From contig JAJDDW010000013.1 in assembly GCA_029260115.1 (NCBI GenBank), positions 24,262 through 88,261 of the forward strand: a stretch of DNA of 64,000 nt, written 5' to 3'. Under the pieces are notes generated by a model that worked only from the letters and a program-made list of their open reading frames with translations, was not told the origin of the DNA and did not search any database. The DNA comes from Phycisphaerae bacterium. Its GTDB lineage: Bacteria > Planctomycetota > Phycisphaerae > UBA1845. Positions 45,873-55,961 of the stretch are shown piece after piece (within the stretch, counting starts at the first letter, position 1; every line of letters begins with the position of its first letter). A program made the translations under genes and the position numbers.

Positions 45873-47063
45873 TTATCCGTCACCTTCGAAACGATTCACA
45901 AAAACGGAGGCGTCATGCATATCGACGTCACCGTCACGATTAAAATCAAACACGTCTAAACACTTCGTACTATTGACCGGCGGGATCAGATTTGGTCCAG
46001 CCAAACAAGTAGTCAGCGAAGCGTAGTCTTCTGAGTTGACAACATTGTTGCCATCGTAATCACCAGTAGCTGGCGTTTGAAAAACGATTGTCAGCTTCGG
46101 TGCGACCGCGCCGGGAATGGGCGGAAATCCGCCGAATGGTTCCGTCGCTTCTTTTAACCAAAATACCGGGCTTCCCGTTTCTTGTTCGCCAATTTCAAAT
46201 AGGGATGTAACCGAAACGATCACTCGCCCACCGGCTAGTTGTTCTTGGAAATACTGCCTGACGCGTCCGCCTGCAACATTAAGGTCGATGTCAAAAACAA
46301 CTTCAAAAGAAGCCGTCTGACTGCCGTTGGGGTTGTAATTGATCGGTCGACCAATCGCCCAAGGCGTCGGCGTAAACGGACAGCTAGCATCCGGGTCGCC
46401 GCAAACTTCCTCCGCAAACATCGGATTCCATGCCCCGTGAATGTTATCTTCGACGTGCATGACCTCGCCCGTCCCCATACGATATGTCATGGGGTATGGA
46501 TCACGCGGCCTAAAATTGCAAATATCCACGCCTGGTTGGCAGGTAGATGTCACAAAGTTGTCGTCTTCGTTCCAACTATCGTACATAAAGTTTTCGAAGC
46601 CAGTGCCAAACAATTCAAACGGCCGACCGGGGTCTGAGTCTGGCTGTTCGCCATTATCGATCAATCCGTTGTTGTTGACATCATGAGTAAACCACTCGTC
46701 AACCGTTAGGTCGATTGGCCAAACGGCTGGGTCGACGAAGAAGCCGCAGTCACCCGGCGGGCAATCTTGATGCGTAAGCGTCACTGTGATGGCAGCAATG
46801 TTATAGCTACTCGGAGCCTGGCCCATTGGGATCTGTGCGCTGGTATCCCACGCAGCTATGATGACACCGTCCCGGTCATTGAACCCATTGAACGTAATGT
46901 TACCGGTAGAACCGAACAACTTTCCAGTATCAGCATTCCCTTTATTGAAATTGAAAGGATACTGCCATATGTCGTCGCTGGGTTTGTCAAACACAAACTC
47001 CGCAGCGCCAGCCATGCTAGGCAGCATCATGAATATTAGTAGGCATACGCTATGCGATTTCAT
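45873..47063 (-). CDS. secreted protein with dockerin-like C-terminus
   Basis: A 396-residue protein with a signal peptide ([17 protein letters not shown]), a large beta-rich body ([18 protein letters not shown]) and a C-terminal pair of dockerin-type calcium loops ([17 protein letters not shown] and [18 protein letters not shown]). This double D-x-[DN]-x-[DN]-G arrangement is a planctomycete hallmark and may mediate surface attachment. The ATG at 47063 is chosen because it starts the signal peptide and lies 4 bp after the preceding gene's stop. The frame open from 47114 would overlap it. The body family is unknown. Confidence 0.75.
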   Translation of the reverse strand: MKSHSVCLLIFMMLPSMAGAAEFVFDKPSDDIWQYPFNFNKGNADTGKLFGSTGNITFNGFNDRDGVIIAAWDTSAQIPMGQAPSSYNIAAITVTLTHQDCPPGDCGFFVDPAVWPIDLTVDEWFTHDVNNNGLIDNGEQPDSDPGRPFELFGTGFENFMYDSWNEDDNFVTSTCQPGVDICNFRPRDPYPMTYRMGTGEVMHVEDNIHGAWNPMFAEEVCGDPDASCPFTPTPWAIGRPINYNPNGSQTASFEVVFDIDLNVAGGRVRQYFQEQLAGGRVIVSVTSLFEIGEQETGSPVFWLKEATEPFGGFPPIPGAVAPKLTIVFQTPATGDYDGNNVVNSEDYASLTTCLAGPNLIPPVNSTKCLDVFDFNRDGDVDMHDASVFVNRFEGDG

Positions 47064-47067
47064 CTTA

Positions 47068-47781
47068 CTAAGCTTCCTTCCGCATGCGTCGACGAGCGAG
47101 CATGAGCCCACCACCGGCTAACAGCAACAACGTGACTGGTTCGGGTACTACGGTAACGTTATCTAAATCAAACGTGATGATCTGGTCTATGCCAATTAAG
47201 TCTGCGGGAGCGCTCACCCCAACCTGGACATTTCCAATGCTACTAAAAACACTGGCAAAGCTGCCGCCTTCATAAACGATGGCCGGGTTGCTTGCGTCAA
47301 TCGCTAATGTGATAGGTACCCACGTGTCTGATGGGATGGGGATAAAACTAAGCCCAATAGCACCAACCGGAGGCGAAGCCGGTGTAAGACGTGAGAAAAA
47401 TCCAAGCGGTACGCCTGCGTCGTGGCGAACGAAAAAGCTCAGTTCGGTCACCCCATCACTGATCCAATCTCCGACAAACGCGCCGCCACTACCGCTGTCT
47501 ACCGGATTGGCAGCCTGTTGCCCGCGGAACAGAATCGCAGGGTCATTCGTCTCGGAATCAACAAAGTTGAAGCTGCTACTGGCGTACGCGCTGCCATCAA
47601 AACTACCGGCGGCGTTCCAAGTAGCTGGGGTGGATACATTGTCGGTCCAGTTAGCCGTGCCCGTGGCAAAGTCTTCCGTAAAAGGAACAATAGTTGCCGA
47701 CGAAACACCAGCGGATAATCCGACAACAAGCAAAGTTACGACACACGTGATATTCAATACGTTCAAATTTCGGCGAAACAT
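47068..47781 (-). CDS. PEP-CTERM sorted secreted protein
   Basis: A 237-residue protein with a signal peptide (VLNITCVVTLLVVGLSAGVSSA), a beta-sandwich body and the C-terminal sorting signal VVPEPVTLLLLAGGGLMLARRRMRKEA. The start is the ATG at 47781, with GGAG 7 bases upstream. Its stop is 4 bp before the start of the dockerin-like protein, so these two and the pseudopilin form a likely three-gene operon for a surface assembly. The ligand is unknown. Confidence 0.78.
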   Translation of the reverse strand: MFRRNLNVLNITCVVTLLVVGLSAGVSSATIVPFTEDFATGTANWTDNVSTPATWNAAGSFDGSAYASSSFNFVDSETNDPAILFRGQQAANPVDSGSGGAFVGDWISDGVTELSFFVRHDAGVPLGFFSRLTPASPPVGAIGLSFIPIPSDTWVPITLAIDASNPAIVYEGGSFASVFSSIGNVQVGVSAPADLIGIDQIITFDLDNVTVVPEPVTLLLLAGGGLMLARRRMRKEA

Positions 47782-48041
47782 GTAAATTCTCCAATCACAC
47801 AACCCTAGCCCAAAATCGGTCTAGGATGGCGGTCTCAAGGTTTAGTAACACTTCCTGGAAGTGAGGCCATGCATTACCTGTCGCATAAAACGGCATGCGT
47901 AATGACGCTGCTGACCTTACTACTTGGAAAGCCAATGATCGTCTCGTACCAACTCAATGTTGGCTGGCCATAATCAGTTCCGGCGTGGAACGCGCAACGG
48001 CACGAAGACACAAATAAAAAGCTAATTAAATTACAGGGCGA

Positions 48042-48632
48042 TTAGATAGGCATGGCGCACGGGGGGGCGCGGGCTGACAAGCAGGTGCGAAACCAGCTTT
48101 GGCATTGTTGGAAGTGATAGTTGATCCACCCCTGCCATGTGCGAAACATAGCCAAGCTGAAACACTGGCCATGATTGCCTGACAATCGGAGCCATAGCGA
48201 CCGGGCCGACCGTCGGAATGCACGCGGGGTTTCGGTCAAAAAAGTAGCTAAAACGATGACGCCAATAGGTGCCACCGGCGAATAATTATTCATCGTGGAT
48301 GAATGTGCTAGAACGCCAACATGGATCAGAGCGATGATCAAGGCCGAGGCTACGGTGGATCGCCAGCCTGGATTCCGACGAAGCCAAGACACATCCGCGA
48401 CTTTAAGCACGAAGAAGATAGCGGATAAACCGAGCCCCAGTAAGCTCCATAAAGACGCCGCAACAGCCGAGCTATTTGAAGAATGTATCACCTGTAGAGC
48501 GAGGGCATGGATCGGGGTCGCGTGCATAATTAGCATCGACGCCCAAAAAAGACGCTTTAAACAGTACCGCCACGAAACCGTGGTTTTGGAAGACTGTTGT
48601 TTTAATGTGTCGTATGGCGACATTGTAGTCAC
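48042..48632 (-). CDS. hypothetical membrane protein
   Basis: A 196-residue protein with three or four hydrophobic segments (for example VAASLWSLLGLGLSAIFFVLKV and SALIIALIHVGVLA) and a basic C-terminal third. No family is recognised. An internal ATG at 48623 is an alternative start. It has codon use similar to its neighbours and no close operon partner. It is supported mainly by length and helix pattern, so moderate confidence. Confidence 0.5.
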   Translation of the reverse strand: MTTMSPYDTLKQQSSKTTVSWRYCLKRLFWASMLIMHATPIHALALQVIHSSNSSAVAASLWSLLGLGLSAIFFVLKVADVSWLRRNPGWRSTVASALIIALIHVGVLAHSSTMNNYSPVAPIGVIVLATFLTETPRAFRRSARSLWLRLSGNHGQCFSLAMFRTWQGWINYHFQQCQSWFRTCLSARAPPCAMPI

Positions 48633-49123
48633 GCTGTCCCGTAATTAGTTGCCTACCCGTATGGATGGCCCACTTCGCATTCATCGGACCATAAGGAACT
48701 GCCCCTCAAGCGTCAAGCGGGCTCATCCTAAGTTCCGTATCTTGATGGGCAGGCCGTTGAGCCATACGACCACCCATAAATTAGGTACTGCAATTCATAT
48801 GCCAGAAGAAAAACTTACCTGGGCTGCTTCTGGGCCTTGTGATGCTTATGGGCGTAATTGGGACAGGAATCTGTGAATTATCCACGGCGGAATACCTCGT
48901 CTGAATAGGCCAGCGACATGGGGCACACAATAGGCTTTATCCTTCCCATGTGGTCAATTAATTCACGCATGTCGATAGGCTATTAGAGGTTGAGCACGGC
49001 GCGGCCTGCATCTACACTGCACCGCGTCGTTGTTTATGAGTCTAGAATCGCTGGCGCCGCATGAGCGAGGGTTCGTGTATCGCCAGCCAGTGCCTAATTA
49101 ATAGAAAACGTGGAGATTATTAC
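48633..49123. other. 491 bp with no supported gene
   Basis: Between the divergent genes at 48042 (minus) and 49124 (plus). Short frames are present but lack ribosome-binding sites. A hydrophobic peptide reading LPGLLLGLVMLMGVIGTG is encoded around 48815-48870, but without a start codon. It may be a decayed signal peptide; this is weak. Confidence 0.35.
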
Positions 49124-50185
49124 GTGCGCAAGGAATCCTATCAGTTTCTAAAAACGCTTCAGGAAACGCCTTCCCCATCAGGTTATGAACAGGCCATACA
49201 GCGTGTCGTTCGCAAACGCATGAAGCCTATTGCAGATAAGATCGATACGGATGTGCATGGCAATGTAATTGTCACGTTAAATCCTAAAGGTTCACCGCGC
49301 GTGATGTTGGCGGGGCATTGCGATCAGATCGGCCTGATGGTCAACCACGTCGATGACAATGGGTTCATATTTTTCGTGGCTATCGGCGGCATCGACCCCA
49401 CCGTCGTGCCTGGTTCTCGTGTAGTCATTCATACGCAGCATGGGCCGGTAGAGGGCATTATTGGTAGAAAGCCGATCCACTTGCTCAAGCCCGAAGAGCG
49501 CGGGGCTAAGATCGAATTGCGTGAGATGTGGATCGACATAGGAACCAAATCTCGCAAAGAGACTGAAACTGTGGTGCGGGTGGGAGACGCCGTCACGTTT
49601 AGGCTGGAGATGATTCCACTGGCCAACGATTTGGTAACCTCCCCGGCGTTTGATAATAAAAGCGGTACGTTTGTCGTCATGGAAGCTCTTCGCCTTTGCG
49701 CTGCGAGTAAAATCAAATGCTGCTTAATCGCGGTGAGTACGGTGCAGGAAGAAGTAGGCCTACGCGGGGCACAAACGGCTTGTTACGGCGTTGATCCTCA
49801 GGTGGGCATAGCGGTAGATGTGACCCACGCGACGGATTACCCAGACATTGACAAACGTGTCAACGGCAACGTCAAAATCAGTGGAGGTCCGACCATCTCC
49901 CGGGGGGCTAATATCAATCCTCCGTTGGAAGAGTTGTTTATCAAAACAGCCAACCAGAAAAAGATTCCATATCAATTGGAGGCTGCGCCTAGAGGGACGG
50001 GGACTGATGCAAATGTCATTCAGTTGACACGAGCTGGCGTAGCTACGGCGCTCATCAGTATTCCGAATCGATACATGCACACGCAGGTAGAAGTGGTCAG
50101 CTTGACCGACTTGGAGAACTGCGCGAAGCTTATCGCAGAAACCGTAGCTAAGATTGATAGCAAGACCAACTTCATTCCAAAATGA
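49124..50185 (+). CDS. M42 family metallopeptidase (glutamyl/deblocking aminopeptidase-like)
   Basis: A 353-residue dinuclear zinc/cobalt aminopeptidase. Metal ligands are His in AGHCDQIG, Asp in PAFDNKSG, Glu in QEEVG, Asp in VDVTHAT and His in NRYMHTQVE. These proteins form large tetrahedral dodecamers that trim peptides; some were named cellulases in error. GTG at 49124 is preferred over the ATG at 49061 because GGAG lies 8 bases upstream and the family N-terminus follows at once. Its stop overlaps the start of the PP2C gene (ATGA), so the two are coupled. Confidence 0.9.
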   Translation: MRKESYQFLKTLQETPSPSGYEQAIQRVVRKRMKPIADKIDTDVHGNVIVTLNPKGSPRVMLAGHCDQIGLMVNHVDDNGFIFFVAIGGIDPTVVPGSRVVIHTQHGPVEGIIGRKPIHLLKPEERGAKIELREMWIDIGTKSRKETETVVRVGDAVTFRLEMIPLANDLVTSPAFDNKSGTFVVMEALRLCAASKIKCCLIAVSTVQEEVGLRGAQTACYGVDPQVGIAVDVTHATDYPDIDKRVNGNVKISGGPTISRGANINPPLEELFIKTANQKKIPYQLEAAPRGTGTDANVIQLTRAGVATALISIPNRYMHTQVEVVSLTDLENCAKLIAETVAKIDSKTNFIPK

Positions 50186-51990
50186 AAGAGCGATGCGTGG
50201 AACGCGAAGGTTTATCCCAGCCAGACAGTGCAGAATCCGTAGGTCAAGCGCCATTGAGTCGGTTCGTCGACGTAAATACGTTGCAACGGCTTCAGGATCG
50301 TTTCGCCGCATTAGGTCAGGTTACGGTCTGCATCTGTACGGTGGACGCCGCGCCGATTACCAACCCTAAGTGGGGTAGTCCATATACAGAACTAATTGGC
50401 ACTTCACCGCAGGGGCAAGAGGAATTTCTTCTTGCGTTAAAGCGTCGCGCTTTGCATACCTGCTCAGACGAACCTGTATCATGTCATCACGGGATGAGCC
50501 TGTATGTTTCCACAATTTGCCACGAAGAACTGGTGCTAGGCCTGATCATTGTCGGGACGCGCTTACCGTCTCGACCGCCGGATCATGACGTCCGCGATAT
50601 TGCGCATATCTATAATTTAGATGTCGATACACTGCTACAATCGACCTTGACCATCGCCCCATATAGCGGTGGGACGCCAGATGCGATTCGAAAGTTTGCC
50701 GACGTCCTAGCCAGTGCCATCGCGACACTCTATGGCCAAGCTTCGCGAATCGAGCGTCAGCTAGCGGACCTCCAGGTCGTTCACGATTTAACTAACTTAC
50801 TATCCGGCACACTGGATTTGCAGGAGGTCTTGGATCGAACTGTTCGCCGGGTGGTCGAAGTGATGCCTGTGAAAGCCTGTGGTATTCGGCTGCTTGATGA
50901 GGAAACGGGCGAGTTGTTGGTCAAAGCCGTTTGTCATCTTTCAGACGAGTATCTATCGAAAGGGCCGGTGCGACTCGGTGAAAATGAGATCGATGTAGCC
51001 GCCTTCGCCGGAAAAACCGTTTATATTGAAGACGCGCCCAACGACCCACGCAGCCGCTATCCGCAAAACGCGCAACGTGAAGGTATCGTTAGTGGTTTAT
51101 GCGTTCCCGTGGCGTATCGAGGCAAAAGTTACGGCGTACTGCGGGTTTATACGGGTATGCACTACGTTTTTTCTGAGACGGAGACGAGCCTCCTCCGTTC
51201 GATTGGTTCCCAGGCAGGGGCCGCCATTGCGAATAGCCGGTTACTTGAGGAGCATATGCTAGCGTTGCTCGTTGAAAAGCAGGTGGCTAACGCTGCAGAA
51301 ATTCAACGCCGCATGCTCCCGCGCATTCCGTATAATCATCCTTATTTGCAGTTTGGTTGTGTGTACGAACCTTCGCTCCACTTAGGCGGCGATTTCTATG
51401 ATTTTATCGATCTACAGGAAGGCCGTATTGGCGTTTGTGTAGCGGATGTAGTGGGCAAAGGCATTCCCGCCGCATTGATCATGGCCTCCATTCGATCCGC
51501 ATTGCGCGTACAGGCGCAGAGCGGCTCTGATCTTGAGACAACCCTTTCCGTGGTGAATCGTCACATGTGTGGTGAGACACTAGCGAGAGAGTTTGCTACC
51601 TTGGTATGCGGATATTTTGAACCAGATGGCAGAAGTTTCACCTATAGCTGTGCCGGACATCCGCCAGTGTTATTGCTTCGCAGGGATAGCTTTATTGAGT
51701 TAGACGAAGGTGGCACGGTCATTGGAATTGATGAGTCAGCCAAATTTGACTCATCAACGCTGCCTATAAAAAAAGATGATTTGCTGGTGTTATATACCGA
51801 CGGTGTATTTGAAGCCATGAATTTTTCAGGTGAAGAATATGGCCCCCAGCGGTTGAAAGCTTCGATTTGGAAACATCGATCTTTAGAGGCTTCGGCGCTG
51901 GCGAAAGAGATTCTCTGGGATGTCCGCCGTTTTGCAGGCCTTGCAGACCTGTCGGACGACATTACGGTTGTGGTGGTTAGGGCACGATAA
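50182..51990 (+). CDS. PocR-GAF-PP2C (SpoIIE/RsbU-type) serine phosphatase
   Basis: A 602-residue signalling phosphatase. Residues ~30-190 resemble the PocR ligand-binding domain (CSDEPVSCHHGMSLY). A GAF domain lies at about 205-360 (LQEVLDRTVRRVVEVM), and a PP2C-SpoIIE domain at ~380-600 has metal residues in LGGDFYDF, ADVVGKGIPAAL and LSDDITVVV. It should dephosphorylate a STAS anti-anti-sigma partner; a STAS protein is encoded at 31792-32157. No anti-sigma kinase is adjacent. It is coupled to the upstream peptidase gene by ATGA overlap. The PocR domain suggests response to a small metabolite. Confidence 0.88.
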   Translation: MKERCVEREGLSQPDSAESVGQAPLSRFVDVNTLQRLQDRFAALGQVTVCICTVDAAPITNPKWGSPYTELIGTSPQGQEEFLLALKRRALHTCSDEPVSCHHGMSLYVSTICHEELVLGLIIVGTRLPSRPPDHDVRDIAHIYNLDVDTLLQSTLTIAPYSGGTPDAIRKFADVLASAIATLYGQASRIERQLADLQVVHDLTNLLSGTLDLQEVLDRTVRRVVEVMPVKACGIRLLDEETGELLVKAVCHLSDEYLSKGPVRLGENEIDVAAFAGKTVYIEDAPNDPRSRYPQNAQREGIVSGLCVPVAYRGKSYGVLRVYTGMHYVFSETETSLLRSIGSQAGAAIANSRLLEEHMLALLVEKQVANAAEIQRRMLPRIPYNHPYLQFGCVYEPSLHLGGDFYDFIDLQEGRIGVCVADVVGKGIPAALIMASIRSALRVQAQSGSDLETTLSVVNRHMCGETLAREFATLVCGYFEPDGRSFTYSCAGHPPVLLLRRDSFIELDEGGTVIGIDESAKFDSSTLPIKKDDLLVLYTDGVFEAMNFSGEEYGPQRLKASIWKHRSLEASALAKEILWDVRRFAGLADLSDDITVVVVRAR

Positions 51991-52219
51991 CTGTTGACGC
52001 TGTCGCAGTGGTGGCACTAACTAAACAGGCTGGGCTCTGACCGACCATGGGTAACAATCGCACGGCCATTTCCCGAGCAACCAATTCGTTTCCATGATTG
52101 TTGATGTGGACATGATCCCAGAATAGTTCCTCTTTAACATTTTCTAGTACGCGACTCATGTTAGAGAAGTAGATGCCCATTATGCTAATGGTTATTGGGC
52201 ACGAGCACCCACCGCTCAA
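51977..52219 (-). pseudogene. C-terminal fragment of an SGNH hydrolase-like protein
   Basis: An 80-residue frame with the catalytic end of an SGNH/AlgJ-like esterase: FWDHVHINNHGNELVA holds the Asp-x-x-His and Gly-Asn pattern, followed by AREMAVRLLP. The Ser and Asn blocks are missing and there is no signal or ribosome-binding site. It overlaps the end of the PP2C gene by 14 bp. It is best seen as a decaying gene end, AT-rich at its 5' side. Confidence 0.6.
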
Positions 52220-52318
52220 TTAAGCTTGGCAGTCCGTCATGCATAGATGGGAGGCAGGCTATGTGCCAAATGGGAGTAGATTACCGCGTTATCAGGGCCG
52301 GGGAGAGATTCTAATGAT

Positions 52319-52843
52319 TTAAACCGCCTCGGGCACATCGCTGATAAGGGTAGAAAGATAAGAGAGAATATCTCTCACCGAAACAATCCCGCAAAGCTTA
52401 CCCGCTCGCAGGATTGGAATGTGCCTATAGCCACCGGTCATCATGTGGTTAAGGGCGAGAGCGATTGGATCGTCGTGATTTAGTGTCATAGGGTTTGCAG
52501 TCATATGCTGGCTAATGTCATCTCGACTGCACTGGTCCCATTTCTCCGCAAGCTTACCCAAGGCGTCACGCTCGGTGAAAATGCCTACAAGCTTGCCATG
52601 GTCAACTACGACCGCGCAATGATGGCCACCTTCGTTCCACTGGCGAACGGTGTCGCCGACAGACCAATCTAACGGGGCTTGGATGTAATCCTTGGTCGCT
52701 ATGGTTTCAAGCGGACTTTGCAGAAGGGCACGCTCGATGTCCGATTCCATGGCTGATCCCGTGAAATCCGATAGATCGACCTTGCAACGAATGCAGGCGT
52801 CTACGCCATCCATGTTTTCGCAAGCGCAGAATGGACATTGCAT
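52319..52843 (-). CDS. zinc-ribbon plus CBS-pair regulatory protein
   Basis: A 174-residue protein. The N-terminal MQCPFCACENMDGVDACIRC has two CxxC pairs for a zinc ribbon. Two CBS domains follow (WSVGDTVRQWNEGGHHCAVV and MTGGYRHIPILRAGKLCGIV), which usually bind adenine nucleotides. The ATG at 52843 has AAGGT 8 bases upstream; a longer frame to 52882 is not needed. It lies downstream of the oxidoreductase genes on the same strand and may sense energy state for that enzyme. That link is inferred. Confidence 0.82.
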   Translation of the reverse strand: MQCPFCACENMDGVDACIRCKVDLSDFTGSAMESDIERALLQSPLETIATKDYIQAPLDWSVGDTVRQWNEGGHHCAVVVDHGKLVGIFTERDALGKLAEKWDQCSRDDISQHMTANPMTLNHDDPIALALNHMMTGGYRHIPILRAGKLCGIVSVRDILSYLSTLISDVPEAV

Positions 52844-52992
52844 AGCAGTATACCTTATGACATGCGCGTATCGCGCTGACAAAAAAGCCGGGATAAAATC
52901 GCCGCTGATTCAGCCTTGACACCAGCTCGATCCCGACGGGATTCACTTCGAGCAGCCACACCAAACCTTGGATATGTGACGATGAAGATGGC

Positions 52993-54015
52993 TTACTTCA
53001 CGTCCCATGTATCGCCTTCATTGAACAAATTTTCCAGTGAAGCGTCTGAATTTTTCTTCTTGGCATCATCGATTTGGTCGACCAGCATATTCTCGTAAGT
53101 TGGTCTTTCGACACACCGAAAAACGCCCATAGGCTCTGGAAATTCTGGGTGGTGCATGCGGGAAAGCAAGTAGGCCAGACTAGGCTCAGCCAGTTTTTCG
53201 TCGTGGAACAATAAATCGTCTTCTGTGATGTCGCCACCAAGCTCGACAATTTCAGGATTCATACCATTAAGACGAATACCCTTTTTCTTCTCGCCGCCGA
53301 AAATAAGCGGCTTTTTGTCTTCGAGGAATAGGGTGGTGTCATTCTTGGTTTCTTTGCCTGTCGCGTATTGGAATGCGCCATCGTTGAAGATGTTGCAGTT
53401 TTGATAAATCTCGACGAACGAGATGCCTTTATGCTGCGCCGCTCGCTCAAGCACGTAAGCTAAATGCTTGACGTTGACGTCGATGGTACGTGCCACAAAC
53501 GTGGCTTCAGCGCCAATGGCTACGGAGAGTGGATATAGCGGGTAATCCACTGAACCGACCGGCGTAGATTTCGTTCTTTTTCCAAATGGCGATGTCGGCG
53601 AATACTGCCCTTTAGTTAGGCCATAGATGCGGTTGTTGAACAGGAGAATGTTAATGTTGAGGTTACGGCGAATCGCGTGGAGGAAATGATTTCCGCCAAT
53701 GCTCAACGCATCGCCATCACCGGTTACAACCCAAACATCTAGTTCGGGATTAGCGACCTTCACCCCCGTAGCCACGGCCGGTGCCCGGCCATGGATGGAG
53801 TGAAAACCGTATGTGTTCATGTAATAAGGGAATCGGCTGGAACAGCCAATGCCGGAGACGAAGACGGTGTTTTCACGAGAAACGCCCAACGTCGAAAGAA
53901 CTTTTTTGACCTGAGACAGGATCGCATAGTCCCCGCAACCCGGGCACCAGCGAACGTCTTGATCGCTTCCGAAATCTTTGGCCGTTAACTGAACAGTGGC
54001 GGTATCAGCGCACAT
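52993..54015 (-). CDS. korB: 2-oxoacid:ferredoxin oxidoreductase, beta subunit
   Basis: The ThDP-binding beta subunit, 340 residues, starting with RWCPGCGDYAIL (cluster- and ThDP-contacting Cys pair). It carries VTGDGDALSIGGNHFLHAIR and LFNNRIYGLTKGQYSPTS. With the fused alpha/gamma subunit it oxidises a 2-oxoacid and reduces ferredoxin. The two-gene form (gamma fused to alpha) is typical of 2-oxoglutarate or broad-specificity enzymes. 2-Oxoglutarate is the likeliest substrate, pyruvate the alternative. It starts 24 bp after korA. Confidence 0.9.
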   Translation of the reverse strand: MCADTATVQLTAKDFGSDQDVRWCPGCGDYAILSQVKKVLSTLGVSRENTVFVSGIGCSSRFPYYMNTYGFHSIHGRAPAVATGVKVANPELDVWVVTGDGDALSIGGNHFLHAIRRNLNINILLFNNRIYGLTKGQYSPTSPFGKRTKSTPVGSVDYPLYPLSVAIGAEATFVARTIDVNVKHLAYVLERAAQHKGISFVEIYQNCNIFNDGAFQYATGKETKNDTTLFLEDKKPLIFGGEKKKGIRLNGMNPEIVELGGDITEDDLLFHDEKLAEPSLAYLLSRMHHPEFPEPMGVFRCVERPTYENMLVDQIDDAKKKNSDASLENLFNEGDTWDVK

Positions 54016-54038
54016 AAATCAACAATTCCTAACGGGGT

Positions 54039-55904
54039 TTAGTTCCCCAACATCTCTTTGATCTTGTCCTCGATCTCACTAATCATAAACGGCTTGCCTT
54101 GAATCTTGTTAAAACCAATCGCATCAACAAGATATCGGCCACGAATAATTGGTAGCAATTGTCCCATGTTCAATTCTGGGATGAGTATTTTTTTGAACCG
54201 ACGGAGCACATCACCAGTGTTTTTCGGCATCGGGTCCAAATGTCTGAGGTGAGCACTGGAAACGGACAACCCTTCTGCTTGGGCATTTTCCACCGCAGCC
54301 GTAATAGAGCCGTAAGTGCCGCCCCAACCCAGCAATAGTAATTCGCCGGAGTCTTCGCCAAACACCTCTAAAGGTGCAATGGCATCCGCGATATTGTCAA
54401 TCTTCTGGCGGCGGGTGCGAATCATGTGTTCATGATTTTTCGGGTCGTAGCATACGTCGCCTGTAATGTCCTGTTTTTCCAGACCGCCGATACGATGCTG
54501 CAACCCGGCCGTACCAGGTATGGCCCAAGGTCGAGCGAGTTTTTTATCTCGGCGATACGGTTGGAAATCACTACCCTCACTTGGGTGAGTGACCGTGATT
54601 TTTGGTAGCGATGTAACGTCAGGAATTTTCCAAGGCTCAGCCCCATTAGCCAGGTAGCCATCACTGAGCACCATGACGGGTGTCATAAACTCTACCGCAA
54701 GCCGGAAAGCCTCAATGGCTATATCAAAGCAGTCACCTGGACTGCGCGGGGCGAGTATGCACATCGGCGATTCGCCATTGCGTCCCCAGAGTGCCTGGGC
54801 TAAGTCAGCTTGTTCAGTCTTGGTAGGTAAGCCAGTACTAGGTCCACCACGCTGAACATTAATAATGACCATAGGTAGCTCAGCCATGATGCCTAAGCCG
54901 ATGGCCTCGCCTTTTAATGCAATGCCAGGACCACTGGAGCCGGTAGCCGCAAAAGCGCCCGCAAAGGCCGCTCCGACGACAGAGGCCATCGCAGCAATTT
55001 CGTCTTCTGCTTGGAAGGTCCGCACATCATAACTTTTGTGATGGGCTAATTCGTGAAGAATGTCGCTGGCTGGGGTAATAGGATACGTACCGTAAAAGAG
55101 CGGTTTTTTAGCGAGCTTAGCCGCGGTGATAAGACCAAGGGCCATAGCTTCGTTGCCGGTGAGTTTGCGATAGCGTCCCGCTTCAATCTTCGCAGGGGCA
55201 ACTGTATACTTGACCGTGAACATCTCGGTCGTTTCGCCGTAATAATAGCCCGCTTTGAGCGTTTTGGTGTTAGCCTCGGCTACGACAGGTTTAGAGCCGA
55301 ACTTGGAATTGATCCAATCCAGGGTCGGTTCCATAGGTCGGCCATATAGCCAATAGATCACGCCTAGCGCGAAGAAGTTCTTGCAGCGACCAATCGCCCG
55401 ACCGGTCAGTCCCGTATCTTTGCACGCTTCTGCGTTGAGCTTTTCAATGGGAATGCGAAACACGCGGTATTTGTCGAGTTCACCATTTTCAAGTGGGTTA
55501 CTAGTGTATCCCGCCTTGGACAAGTTGCCATCGGTGAAAGCATCTTCGTTAACAATAAGCGTGCCATCGCTATCGAGGTCTCCAATATTAGTCTTGAGGG
55601 CCGCCGGGTTCATAGCTACCAGCACGTCGACTTCGTCGCCGGGCGTGCGCAGCTTCTTACTACCGAATGCTAACTGAAAACCACTGACACCAGCCAGCGT
55701 GCCAACCGGTGCTCTAATTTCAGCAGGAAAGTCTGGCAGCGTACTGACATCATTGCCAAAAATCGCTGATGTGTTTGTTAGCTGAGTACCTGCCAGCTGC
55801 ATACCGTCACCCGAGTCGCCGCAAAAGCGAACGATGGTTGACTCCAGCCCGACAATTTCAACCTGTCTTGTCCCGGAATTCTCTGTATGGGTCTTAACGA
55901 CCAT
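54039..55904 (-). CDS. korA: 2-oxoacid:ferredoxin oxidoreductase, fused gamma-alpha subunit
   Basis: A 621-residue chain. The N-terminal gamma domain (~15-200, [20 protein letters not shown]) is fused to the alpha domain (~215-621, [20 protein letters not shown] and [17 protein letters not shown]). The alpha domain has the conserved [19 protein letters not shown]. The start at ATG 55904 removes 17 residues of the longest frame and has GGGGAG 12 bases upstream. It acts with korB in the cytosol. It lies between two CBS-domain genes on the same strand, an uncommon neighbourhood for this enzyme. Confidence 0.9.
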   Translation of the reverse strand: MVVKTHTENSGTRQVEIVGLESTIVRFCGDSGDGMQLAGTQLTNTSAIFGNDVSTLPDFPAEIRAPVGTLAGVSGFQLAFGSKKLRTPGDEVDVLVAMNPAALKTNIGDLDSDGTLIVNEDAFTDGNLSKAGYTSNPLENGELDKYRVFRIPIEKLNAEACKDTGLTGRAIGRCKNFFALGVIYWLYGRPMEPTLDWINSKFGSKPVVAEANTKTLKAGYYYGETTEMFTVKYTVAPAKIEAGRYRKLTGNEAMALGLITAAKLAKKPLFYGTYPITPASDILHELAHHKSYDVRTFQAEDEIAAMASVVGAAFAGAFAATGSSGPGIALKGEAIGLGIMAELPMVIINVQRGGPSTGLPTKTEQADLAQALWGRNGESPMCILAPRSPGDCFDIAIEAFRLAVEFMTPVMVLSDGYLANGAEPWKIPDVTSLPKITVTHPSEGSDFQPYRRDKKLARPWAIPGTAGLQHRIGGLEKQDITGDVCYDPKNHEHMIRTRRQKIDNIADAIAPLEVFGEDSGELLLLGWGGTYGSITAAVENAQAEGLSVSSAHLRHLDPMPKNTGDVLRRFKKILIPELNMGQLLPIIRGRYLVDAIGFNKIQGKPFMISEIEDKIKEMLGN

Positions 55905-55961
55905 ATCTTTACGACACTCCCCGCCCGTGCGACATGCAGGCCGCTCATCGAGCAATAACGA

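Noticed and set aside
48649..48876. A 75-residue plus-strand frame in the gap before the M42 gene
   Set aside because: It has no ribosome-binding site or recognisable motif, and codon use is unlike its neighbours.
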